Shown: piece by piece, positions 6,266 through 12,556 of the stretch
How positions within the stretch are numbered: position 1 is the first letter of the stretch
How the letters are laid out: each line of letters opens with the position of its first letter
Origin: an uncultured Lachnospiraceae bacterium
GTDB lineage: Bacteria > Bacillota > Clostridia > Lachnospirales > Lachnospiraceae
Length of the DNA: 12,556 bases
Assembly: GCA_910588845.1 (NCBI GenBank)
Contig: CAJURU010000053.1
Span: 1-12,556 of the forward strand
Direction of reading: 5' to 3'
Notes under the pieces: model-generated
Databases searched by the model: none
What the model saw: only the letters and a program-made list of their open reading frames with translations
What the model was told of the DNA's origin: nothing
Translations under genes and position numbers: made by a program

Positions 6266-7180
6266 CTATTTGATTTCTTTAATCATTGGCGGTATCTGGG
6301 AAAGCATGTTGTCCACATCCTCAAACATGGCGCTCTTTGTCGTGCCAAGCATACTTGCACATCTAATGTGGTTCAAAACTTCCTGATACTGATCCTTGAT
6401 ATCATCAAAGAAAGCATTAACCGTCGTCAAGGCTGCCTTGGAATCATCTATAACGCCAGAGATTTCTGACTGCACCGCGGTTGCGCCATCCGCCGCCTCC
6501 GTGATTTTATCAAACATTTCATATGTGTCGTCCACTTTCTCAAGGCTTTGCCCCAATGCCTGCTGAGAGGTCTCCATATCGGTACGCAGCTTGCCGGTGC
6601 CCCGTTCCACATCGGAAACGCTTACCTCCACCGCTGCCACAAGATTCTTCACCTCATCGGCAAGGCTTTTGACTTCCCTTGCCACCACGGAAAACCCTTT
6701 GCCCCGCTCTCCCGCCTTAGTCGCCTCAATGGAGGCGTTGAGCGCAAGGATATTGGTCTGTTCCGCAATGGAGGTAATCTTGTTGGTGCATCTTTTTATT
6801 TCATGCACCGCCGCCTCAAAAGCCAGGAATGTATTCCTCATTTCTGCAAAATGCTCTTCCACTTGCAAAGCGCTGCTTTTGAGCTCTTCCACCTCACTCT
6901 GCGCCTGCGCCACCGATTGGGCTATATCGCCCTTTACCGATGCAAACTGCCCGGACGCCTGGCTGATATTGGAAAAAGTTCCCTCGAAATCCTGTAATGT
7001 CTGCTGGAAATTATCAGATTTCTCCAAGGTTCCCTTAAAGGAACGATTCACCATACCCAGCTGGTTCAGAGAGTCAACTTCCTTCTGCACAAGGTCTTTT
7101 TGGTATTCTTTTAAGCTGCCCATCACATGCAATATGGGATATGTATCTATATCATGCTGCTTTTTCCTCTTAAACTGCAT
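6266..7180 (-). CDS. soluble MCP signalling protein, FIST partner
   Basis: A 304-residue cytoplasmic chemoreceptor-type protein without membrane segments, HAMP or a recognisable sensor domain. After a basic start (MQFKRKKQ) and about 40 residues, almost everything is coiled coil. The hairpin tip that docks CheA and CheW is clear at ITSIAEQTNILALNASIEAT and KAGERGKGFSVVAREV (135-170). The C-terminal tail after about residue 265 (containing HIRCASMLGTTKSAMFEDV) continues past the bundle and I do not recognise it. The start has AAAGGAGG in the 14-nt gap after the FIST gene, so the two genes are almost certainly co-transcribed and translated together. Inferred role: output half of a receptor whose sensory half is the FIST protein. 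An alternative is a general cytoplasmic receptor that happens to share the operon. Confidence 0.9.
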   Translation of the reverse strand: MQFKRKKQHDIDTYPILHVMGSLKEYQKDLVQKEVDSLNQLGMVNRSFKGTLEKSDNFQQTLQDFEGTFSNISQASGQFASVKGDIAQSVAQAQSEVEELKSSALQVEEHFAEMRNTFLAFEAAVHEIKRCTNKITSIAEQTNILALNASIEATKAGERGKGFSVVAREVKSLADEVKNLVAAVEVSVSDVERGTGKLRTDMETSQQALGQSLEKVDDTYEMFDKITEAADGATAVQSEISGVIDDSKAALTTVNAFFDDIKDQYQEVLNHIRCASMLGTTKSAMFEDVDNMLSQIPPMIKEIK

Positions 7181-7194
7181 TTCCTTCTCCTCCT

Positions 7195-8250
7195 TTATTC
7201 AAATACCACACAGGTCATGGACTGGTTGACGAACTGGTTATTATAGTGCTCCCCATATCCCACAAGTCCTACATGGTTCCCCAAAGTTCCCATTTCCTGC
7301 AAATATTCCTGCATGTAATGATTTTCTGTAAACAGCAAGTAACGGAACAGGCAGTTTACAGAGAAAACAGCTGAAATCTGTGAAAAATCCTGCCGAATCT
7401 GCTGGATGGTATTTTTCACAGTTTCTCTGTAATCGCCCAATTCCAACATCACAAGCACATCCGAATCGTTCACCTGCCGATAACATGTCAGGGCATTGCC
7501 GCTGACATCCTTGATGGAAATAATACATGTCTCGTTACCATTTAATTTGCCAAAAGGATTCTTAAACGTCTGTGTAAGAATCTGCTCTTCCGATACTTGC
7601 AGAATCTGCTGGTATACTTGTTTGGCCGACCTTCCGTTCAGTTCCCCAAGCAGATACTGCGATTTGTCTGTTTTGGAAGCAATGAAACGGTAATTGCCCA
7701 TCTGATGGTAAATATTCTCCTTATATGCTTTCACCCTGCCATTTTTATTTTTAATTAATGCATAAGCAACAGCATCCTCGTATACTTTGCCGTTAGCTGA
7801 TATCTTGCCGGCATCGCCCGTCCCGCCCACAAGCGAAATGTTCCGGTGTTTCAACACACTGTAAATCGTTGTCAGCACGCAGGCGTCATTCCCCGAGCAG
7901 AAATCTATACAGATGGTATCTGACTGAGAGCCTCCAACACTGTCCACATCTTTCTCTAACCGCGCAATATATTTGACCGGCATAACGGACGCCTCCTCCA
8001 GCACATTGGCGGCTGCAACGACGCCATCCGTATACGCTACTACGCTTACACCCTTCTCAACTATTCTGTTATCGTAACTCATCCCGATACATCCAATGCT
8101 AGGGACTTTGGGAAAAAGCGCCTCCAGCTTCTTTACATGTTCCTCAAACTGATCACTGTTCGACATCAACAAAATCAATTGAGGATTGCTCAATCCGCGG
8201 ACAGCTTCCTGTAAATTTCCGCTTTGGCTGACACCAAAAAATTGTTTCAC
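7195..8250 (-). CDS. FIST-domain sensory protein (FIST_N + FIST_C)
   Basis: A 351-residue cytoplasmic protein built of the FIST_N and FIST_C modules, a sensory family proposed to bind small ligands such as amino acids. FIST_N spans roughly 20-190, with family-like segments SIGCIGMSYD (51-60) and LVGGTGDAGK (140-149). FIST_C spans roughly 205-351 and ends in the typical GYGEHYNNQFVNQSMTCVVF (331-350). There is no signal peptide, membrane segment, kinase, GGDEF or MCP domain in the chain, so it needs a separate output partner; the soluble MCP gene 14 nt downstream is the obvious one. The GTG at 8250 is chosen because AAAGGAGG lies 8 nt upstream, inside the longer open frame that reaches 8340. 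It is divergent from murG. Confidence 0.87.
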   Translation of the reverse strand: MKQFFGVSQSGNLQEAVRGLSNPQLILLMSNSDQFEEHVKKLEALFPKVPSIGCIGMSYDNRIVEKGVSVVAYTDGVVAAANVLEEASVMPVKYIARLEKDVDSVGGSQSDTICIDFCSGNDACVLTTIYSVLKHRNISLVGGTGDAGKISANGKVYEDAVAYALIKNKNGRVKAYKENIYHQMGNYRFIASKTDKSQYLLGELNGRSAKQVYQQILQVSEEQILTQTFKNPFGKLNGNETCIISIKDVSGNALTCYRQVNDSDVLVMLELGDYRETVKNTIQQIRQDFSQISAVFSVNCLFRYLLFTENHYMQEYLQEMGTLGNHVGLVGYGEHYNNQFVNQSMTCVVFE

Positions 8251-8258
8251 GGTAACGT

Positions 8259-8266
8259 CCTCCTTT
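8259..8266 (-). promoter_or_regulatory. ribosome binding site fixing the FIST GTG start
   Basis: AAAGGAGG on the minus strand, 8 nt before GTG 8250. The in-frame upstream ATG (residue 24 of the longer frame) has no such site, so translation should begin at GTG. Confidence 0.8.
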
Positions 8267-8299
8267 ATCATTTTGTTCGTGGCAAAATTTTCTACTATG

Positions 8300-8305
8300 A
8301 TTATA
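8300..8305 (-). promoter_or_regulatory. candidate -10 box of the FIST-MCP operon
   Basis: A perfect TATAAT on the minus strand 50 nt before the FIST start. The hexamer 17 bp upstream (TTCCAT) is a poor -35, so the promoter may be weak, activator-dependent or misplaced. Confidence 0.4.
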
Positions 8306-8350
8306 CTGTATTTTGCAGAAAGATGGAAGAAAAAAATCAAGAAAGCCTCC

Positions 8351-8378
8351 TTGACTTTTTCTGGGAACAGTATAAGAT
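8351..8378 (+). promoter_or_regulatory. murG: candidate promoter of murG
   Basis: Plus strand: -35 TTGACT (8351-8356) and -10 TAAGAT (8373-8378) with 16-bp spacing, about 55 nt before the start codon. An overlapping TATAAG is only 14 bp from the -35, so the exact -10 is uncertain. Confidence 0.45.
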
Positions 8379-8431
8379 AAAAGTAATGCGAATACGTTAT
8401 ATATCAGAATATCAGTCAAACGGAGGAAAAT

Positions 8432-9508
8432 ATGAAACGAATTGTCTTAACAGGCGGCGGAACTGCTGGTCATGTCACCCCCAACATCGCCCTGCTCCCC
8501 AGATTAAAGGAACTTGGTTACGATATACATTACATCGGCTCCTACGATGGAATTGAACGCAAATTAATAGAACAGTGCCATATCCCCTATTATGGAATTT
8601 CCTCCGGTAAACTGCGCCGGTATTTTGATTGGAAAAACTTTTCGGATCCATTTAAAGTAATGAAAGGTTACCGGCAGGCGCGCGCCCTCTTGAAAAAACT
8701 CAACCCTGACGTGCTCTTTTCCAAGGGTGGTTTCGTATCTGTTCCGGTAATCCTGGCGGCAAAACACCGCAAAATCCCGGCCATTATCCATGAATCTGAT
8801 ATCACTCCCGGACTTGCCAACAAACTCGCCATTCCCAATGCAAGTAAGGTCTGCTGCAACTTCCCGGAAACCTTACAGTACCTTCCGGCGGAAAAAGCCG
8901 TGCTTACAGGCTCTCCCATCCGGAAAGAACTGCTCTCAGGGAATCGTCTGCACGGACTTACCTATTGCCATTTCAAACCTGACAAACCGGTTATCCTGAT
9001 CATCGGCGGCAGCAGCGGCTCTCAATTCATCAACGAAGTTGTGCGCAGCCTCTTGCCGGAATTGTTACAAAACTACCAGGTGCTGCACCTCTGCGGCAAA
9101 GGCAATCTGGATACCACGCTCAATAATACTGCCGGCTATGCCCAATTAGAATATGCCAACCAGGAATTAAGCGACTTGTTTGCGGCGGCAGATATTGTAA
9201 TTTCCCGTGCCGGAGCTAACGCTATCTGCGAACTTCTCGCATTGCGCAAGCCTAATATTTTAATCCCGCTCTCGGCCAATGCCAGCCGCGGGGACCAGAT
9301 TCTAAATGCACGCTCTTTTGAACGCCAGGGCTACAGCATAGTAATCGAGGAAGAACAGCTCAGCAACGTAGTCTTGTCAGACGCCATTCACAAGCTGTTT
9401 GAAAACCGCAGCCAATATACGGCGGCCATGGCTAAAAGCGAGCAGCTCAACTCTGTGGAAACGGTAGTGCAGCTCATTGAACAGATTGCCAGAAAACAAA
9501 AAGCATAA
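8432..9508 (+). CDS. murG: MurG-type GlcNAc transferase, atypical subfamily
   Basis: Adds GlcNAc from UDP-GlcNAc to lipid I to make lipid II, the last cytoplasmic-face step of peptidoglycan precursor synthesis. It is a 358-residue GT-B fold enzyme of usual length. Seen: N-terminal GGGTAGHVTP (8-17), FSKGGFVSVPV (96-106), the interdomain IIGGSSGSQFIN (190-201), and the donor-binding region SRAGANAICELLALRKP (258-274) with Glu 267 and Gln 289 in place. Differences from E. coli and B. subtilis MurG: the HEQN motif reads HESD (120-123) and the HQ/NA motif reads SRGDQILNA (285-293). This variant fits a second MurG clade in Firmicutes. It stands alone, far from any mraY/murD/ftsW genes in the window. 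GGAGG lies 5 nt before the ATG. Whether it is the main MurG or a specialised paralog is open. Confidence 0.9.
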   Translation: MKRIVLTGGGTAGHVTPNIALLPRLKELGYDIHYIGSYDGIERKLIEQCHIPYYGISSGKLRRYFDWKNFSDPFKVMKGYRQARALLKKLNPDVLFSKGGFVSVPVILAAKHRKIPAIIHESDITPGLANKLAIPNASKVCCNFPETLQYLPAEKAVLTGSPIRKELLSGNRLHGLTYCHFKPDKPVILIIGGSSGSQFINEVVRSLLPELLQNYQVLHLCGKGNLDTTLNNTAGYAQLEYANQELSDLFAAADIVISRAGANAICELLALRKPNILIPLSANASRGDQILNARSFERQGYSIVIEEEQLSNVVLSDAIHKLFENRSQYTAAMAKSEQLNSVETVVQLIEQIARKQKA

Positions 9509-9515
9509 ATACCAA

Positions 9516-9617
9516 AGGGACTGTCGCCATAAGCAGAAACAGACAATTCTTAGCGGCCTTATTATCGCCACGAAGGCTTCTTCTATCATATGTTTCTTCC
9601 TTATTGTGACAGTCCCT
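9516..9617. repeat. nested inverted-repeat element B (102 nt)
   Basis: Fills the convergent gap between murG and the HIT gene. Outer arms (9516-9533 and 9600-9617) pair over 18 positions with one wobble and one mismatch (GGGACTGTC against GACAGTCCC at the base); next come perfect 7-bp arms (9535-9541 and 9591-9597, AGAAACA/TGTTTCT) and an inner GCCTT/AAGGC (9556-9560 and 9573-9577). Size and plan match element A, and the right halves share TTCTTCTATC (9578-9587) and TATGTTTCT (9589-9597). Unlike A, neither side has a good T run, so it is not a textbook terminator. On the minus strand, part of an open frame with a hydrophobic stretch crosses it. Confidence 0.8.
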
Positions 9618-9663
9618 AGTACATAAGATACAATACCCTTTTCGTGACTTACAAACGCAACGT

Positions 9664-10080
9664 CTACTGTTTCAGCTTTTCATAAATCCCATTCATCTCA
9701 TCCTCAGACAGCTCCAAATGGTTCCAGCAGAGCTTATCCGCATTTCCGTCCTGCTCATACCTGGGAATCAGATGCATATGGAAATGGAACACCGTCTGAC
9801 CTGCCGCCGCCCCATTGTTCTGCATGATATTCAGACCATCGCACTTTAAAACTTCTGTCATATGCGCCGCCAACTTCTTGGCGAGAATCATCACATGTGC
9901 GGCTGTTTCCTCCGGCATCTCATAAATATTTGCATAGTGCTCTTTGGGGATAATCAATGCATGTCCCTTTGTCGCAGGGCTGATATCAAGAATTACCCGG
10001 AATTCTTCATCTTCATAGATTGTCTTGGAAGGAATCTCACCCCCGGAAATTTTACAGAAAATACATTTTTCGTCTTTCAT
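9664..10080 (-). CDS. HIT-family nucleotide hydrolase/transferase
   Basis: A 138-residue histidine triad protein of the HinT/Hit type. These hydrolyse AMP-linked substrates such as adenosine phosphoramidates; the physiological substrate is unknown here. Seen: CIFCKI near the N terminus (Cys 6 and Cys 9, with His 48 and His 99 completing the zinc site typical of Gram-positive HIT proteins), the substrate-binding NIMQNNGAAAGQTVFHFHMH region (84-103), and the catalytic triad HFHMHLIP (His 99, 101, 103). The ATG at 10080 has GGAGGAG just upstream; the longer frame to 10101 includes that site and is rejected. It follows the flavoprotein gene by 36 nt in the same direction, so the two are probably co-transcribed. 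Confidence 0.93.
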   Translation of the reverse strand: MKDEKCIFCKISGGEIPSKTIYEDEEFRVILDISPATKGHALIIPKEHYANIYEMPEETAAHVMILAKKLAAHMTEVLKCDGLNIMQNNGAAAGQTVFHFHMHLIPRYEQDGNADKLCWNHLELSEDEMNGIYEKLKQ

Positions 10081-10083
10081 GGT

Positions 10084-10090
10084 CTCCTCC
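10084..10090 (-). promoter_or_regulatory. ribosome binding site fixing the HIT start
   Basis: GGAGGAG on the minus strand, 3-5 nt before ATG 10080. It excludes the in-frame ATG codons further upstream (10092 and 10101), so the protein begins MKDEKC. Confidence 0.75.
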
Positions 10091-10116
10091 ATTCTGTACA
10101 AGTTCTCGTAACATCT

Positions 10117-11109
10117 TTAACTGAAAATAAACGCCTGATCCAACATTTTCAAGGTCTTAAAGTTACCCTTCGCCGTCATCTCCCCGGTCATAAATGCGCG
10201 CTGGAAAGTCATCCTTCCATGGACAATATTATCCATGACTGCCGTTGTCAGCTTGGTATATACATCAATTTTTTCACTCTGCCCATAGTAAATTTTTACT
10301 TCCTCATTTTGTATCTCTATGGATAAAGGCTTCTTCTTTCCGTCAATCATAAACAGATAATTTGCCGTGAAATCGCTTTGCGGCACAAAATGAGCCTCCA
10401 GTTCCATCAGATACGCCATCTCCTCGTCTTCTTCTTTCTGTCCTAACATATCTTTGAACATACTGCTCAACTCTTCGATATCCTCTTTCTGCTTCTTCAC
10501 ATAGACGTCATCTGCGACATACTTTGAGAGCTGCTCGCTCTCCTGAGGCGTAAGCTCTAACTGCTGTGTACGCAGGACAGACTGCCTGATTGCCTGATTA
10601 CTGTTGGGCAGGCTCTTTTGTTTCTGTGAAATCGTGCGGTAAAGGTTTTCCGCCTTCTTCTCAATAATCACAGTGTAATCGTGATTCATTTCAAAGGCAA
10701 CTAAATCTTCTACATAACCGCACAATCCGCTACAGGGAAGCCCGCCTAAAAATTCCCAGGCATTGGCAAGCGTAATCTCTCCTTCGCGCTCCCCGTAAGT
10801 CGTTGACATGACAATCGGCTGCATATAAGTCTTAGAAATCTTCTCCTTATCCCCATACAGCCAGCAGGCGTCTAAAAACTGCTGCATATATCCGCCGATA
10901 CCCAGCCATTCCACCGTAGTAGCCAGAATAATCCCATCGGCATCCTTAATCGTCTGGGGCAGCGTCGAGATATTATTCTTATCTTCATAAATGTTATAAC
11001 GCTGTACTTCTACCCTGAGCTCCGTCAGCACTTCCTGAATTTTATTCACCACATACAAGGTTGGGTCATCCAGAAGTCCCCGCCCTCCATAATAAATATT
11101 CACTTTCAT
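10117..11109 (-). CDS. flavodoxin-like reductase fused to SCP2 domain
   Basis: A 330-residue, apparently two-domain cytoplasmic protein. Residues 1-165 resemble the flavodoxin/NADPH-dependent FMN reductase fold: an initial beta strand and loop (MKVNIYYGGRG), then DADGIILATTVEWLGIGGYM (57-76), a typical FMN-loop region with a helix after it, and STTYGEREGE (102-111). A charged helical linker follows (170-235). Residues 238-328 resemble an SCP2 sterol-carrier-like domain: YLFMIDGKKKPLSIEI, then VKIYYGQSEKIDVYTKLT and GRMTFQRAFMTGEMTAKGNF, where SCP2 proteins form a hydrophobic pocket. Inferred role: an FMN oxidoreductase acting on, or regulated by, a hydrophobic ligand. The ATG at 11109 has GGAGG 9 nt upstream; the TTG two codons earlier is too close to that site. 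It heads an operon with the HIT gene. Confidence 0.8.
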   Translation of the reverse strand: MKVNIYYGGRGLLDDPTLYVVNKIQEVLTELRVEVQRYNIYEDKNNISTLPQTIKDADGIILATTVEWLGIGGYMQQFLDACWLYGDKEKISKTYMQPIVMSTTYGEREGEITLANAWEFLGGLPCSGLCGYVEDLVAFEMNHDYTVIIEKKAENLYRTISQKQKSLPNSNQAIRQSVLRTQQLELTPQESEQLSKYVADDVYVKKQKEDIEELSSMFKDMLGQKEEDEEMAYLMELEAHFVPQSDFTANYLFMIDGKKKPLSIEIQNEEVKIYYGQSEKIDVYTKLTTAVMDNIVHGRMTFQRAFMTGEMTAKGNFKTLKMLDQAFIFS

Positions 11110-11163
11110 ACGCAAAAGCCTCCAAACATTTCAATCACTCCGCTACAATATTATCATATTACC

Positions 11164-11198
11164 AGTATAACAAATATTAAGAAATTTGCAGTTATACT
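11164..11198. promoter_or_regulatory. inverted repeat in the flavoprotein leader
   Basis: Perfect 8-bp arms AGTATAAC (11164-11171) and GTTATACT (11191-11198) with inner AAAT/ATTT pairing. It lies about 12-46 nt downstream of the predicted transcription start of the flavoprotein gene, a usual place for an operator of a dimeric repressor. It has no T run behind it on either strand. AT-rich composition lowers its weight. Confidence 0.4.
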
Positions 11199-11216
11199 AG
11201 AATATTTCATTGTATT

Positions 11217-11245
11217 AGTATATAAATTTTTGCTAATAAAGTCAA
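11217..11245 (-). promoter_or_regulatory. sigma-A-like promoter of the flavoprotein-HIT operon
   Basis: Minus strand: -35 TTGACT (11240-11245), 17-bp spacer, -10 TATACT (11217-11222). It predicts a leader of about 100 nt. It starts only 22 bp after the stop of the FHA gene with no terminator between, so read-through from the FHA gene is possible. Confidence 0.7.
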
Positions 11246-11267
11246 CAACTGTGATGTATGCCTTTGT

Positions 11268-12494
11268 CTAAAAGAATATATACTCCTCAGCAGCAAACCG
11301 AATCTTGTCATTGGCCTTCAATTCGTGGGGCTCACGGTACTCCAAAGCCACGTCATTCACAAATGTCCCATTGGTGGAGTTTAGATCTTCAATAAAATAC
11401 TTATTTTCTTTCCTGCTTATCCTGGCATGAAGACGGCTAACCCCATCCGCAGAAATTACTCCGTCCACCTGCTCACTGTTTTTGCCAAGAAGAAAACTAT
11501 CTCCTTCAATCTGGAAATTCGCACATTGATGCATTCCCCGGTATGCCAGCTTCCCCAGCGTCCCTCCCTGCTGAACCGCCAAAACCTCTGTGGGATATGA
11601 CGTCACATCCATATCCTCGGAAAAGGTTATGATCTGCAATTCTTCCGAAGGCTGCAGATTTTTTCTGCGCTTGCGGATCTCCCTCTTATTTCGCCTGCTC
11701 AAGTATTTCGGCGCTTGTGAAAATATTGAACTTAATGCCGGAAAGCAGCTGCGTGCACGCTCTGATATCTGCACGCTTTTTTCTTTCCATTTATCCTTAC
11801 AGGCTTTTACTTTTCTCTCAAAACCCTCACTTTGTATTCCATGTTTCTCTTCGCTTTCACACAAATGATTGATATGTGTCGCGCTCTGCGCTTCCTCTTC
11901 CGGCTTACTTTCGATACATTTTCCTGGCTTCTCTTCATTTGCCACTGTCAATATGTTTTCCGCCATTGCCGCCGCCATTACGCCTTCAATATCTGCATTT
12001 TCCGTGGTGCAAAGCTGATATATCCGGTAACCCAATTCTACCGCAGCTTTCTCCTGATGGTCCAATTTGCGCAAAATTTGTTCCATACAGGCTGTAAAAG
12101 CCTCCGGCAGGCTTTTCTCATAAAATGGTAAATACGTAAAATGCAGACTGCCGTCGTCCAGACTGATGAAGATGAACTCCATTTCCAAACAGAGCCCTCC
12201 TTCCCGCAGAAGATACTCCGACAGGCTCAGACATATCTGCTGAATAGAAATAAGAAATCTCTTTAACATCTCATAACCTATTTTTTTACTGCAAAAATAA
12301 TCTTCCATCTGTTGTTTTCCGCTGATATTATACAAATAGCGGCACTCTCCCTCCGAAACGACCGGCTGCATAGACAGCAAACCTGGAATAATATGGCGCT
12401 CCAGCATTTGCAGCTCATATTGCTCCACCGGCGGCTTCTGCTCCCGGATGCACATATAGCTCTTACTCAAGTTTTTCCTATACGTTACTTCCAT
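11268..12494 (-). CDS. DUF6382-FHA domain protein
   Basis: A 408-residue cytoplasmic protein. Residues 1-175 match the pattern of the DUF6382 module often found N-terminal to FHA domains in Clostridia (start MEVTYRKNL, core FIFISLDDGSLHFTYLPF, later AAVELGYRIYQL). Residues 185-280 are a charged, probably disordered linker with a strongly basic stretch (RRNKREIRKRRKNL, 267-280). Residues 325-408 are an FHA phosphothreonine-binding domain with GDSFLLGK (331-338), DGVSRLHARISR (350-361) and DLNSTNGTFVND (370-381), so the pThr-contacting Arg, Ser, His and Asn are kept. No membrane segment or catalytic domain. It presumably docks phosphorylated partners made by a Ser/Thr kinase outside the window. 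GGAGG lies 8 nt before the ATG; the frame is open upstream to the window edge, but no start is visible there. Confidence 0.85.
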   Translation of the reverse strand: MEVTYRKNLSKSYMCIREQKPPVEQYELQMLERHIIPGLLSMQPVVSEGECRYLYNISGKQQMEDYFCSKKIGYEMLKRFLISIQQICLSLSEYLLREGGLCLEMEFIFISLDDGSLHFTYLPFYEKSLPEAFTACMEQILRKLDHQEKAAVELGYRIYQLCTTENADIEGVMAAAMAENILTVANEEKPGKCIESKPEEEAQSATHINHLCESEEKHGIQSEGFERKVKACKDKWKEKSVQISERARSCFPALSSIFSQAPKYLSRRNKREIRKRRKNLQPSEELQIITFSEDMDVTSYPTEVLAVQQGGTLGKLAYRGMHQCANFQIEGDSFLLGKNSEQVDGVISADGVSRLHARISRKENKYFIEDLNSTNGTFVNDVALEYREPHELKANDKIRFAAEEYIFF

Positions 12495-12556
12495 CCACTT
12501 CTCCTCCGTTATGAAGTGACTTTTGTCAAGAGGTAAATTTAAAAAATAACAAACTT

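Noticed and set aside
6591..7229. 212-aa plus-strand open frame
   Set aside because: Antisense shadow of the soluble MCP gene; Ser/Cys-rich with no domain or initiation signal.

Overview
The window looks like chromosomal DNA from a low-to-mid GC, Gram-positive, anaerobic Firmicute of the Clostridia, most likely Lachnospiraceae. This rests on strong GGAGG-type ribosome binding sites, sigma-A-like TTGACA/TATAAT promoters, frequent GTG starts, a 448-residue Firmicutes-type glucose-6-phosphate isomerase, and the DUF6382-FHA and SH3-plus-SleB-like architectures common in that family. No tRNA, rRNA, CRISPR array, insertion sequence, prophage or plasmid gene was seen. Two chemoreceptor-type proteins suggest a motile lineage or one with a chemosensory array, although no che or flagellar gene is in the window.

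Layout from left to right: an unassigned left edge (1-211); a small hypothetical gene on the minus strand with its own promoter and terminator (281-469); a secreted SH3/cell-wall hydrolase on the minus strand (660-2075); back to back with it, a transmembrane Cache-type chemoreceptor on the plus strand (2364-4118); a long nested inverted repeat, element A (4147-4247); pgi on the minus strand (4304-5650); a small single-pass membrane protein (5773-6117) preceded by a promoter and a striking dyad; a minus-strand two-gene operon of a FIST sensory protein (7195-8250) and a soluble chemoreceptor signalling protein (6266-7180); a divergent, atypical murG on the plus strand (8432-9508); a second nested inverted repeat of the same family, element B (9516-9617); a minus-strand pair of a flavodoxin-like/SCP2 fusion (10117-11109) and a HIT-family hydrolase (9664-10080); and a DUF6382-FHA protein (11268-12494) at the right edge.

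Functional themes are envelope and peptidoglycan (MurG, SH3/SleB-like hydrolase), sensing (Cache receptor, FIST plus soluble MCP), central carbon metabolism (Pgi), redox and nucleotide housekeeping (flavoprotein, HIT) and phosphopeptide recognition (FHA). Most are short independent transcription units; only FIST-MCP and flavoprotein-HIT look like operons. Both convergent gene junctions carry a roughly 100-nt nested hairpin element with a shared core, which is the most unusual non-coding feature here. The FIST/soluble-MCP pair, which looks like a chemoreceptor split into two polypeptides, is the best candidate for an under-described protein system.
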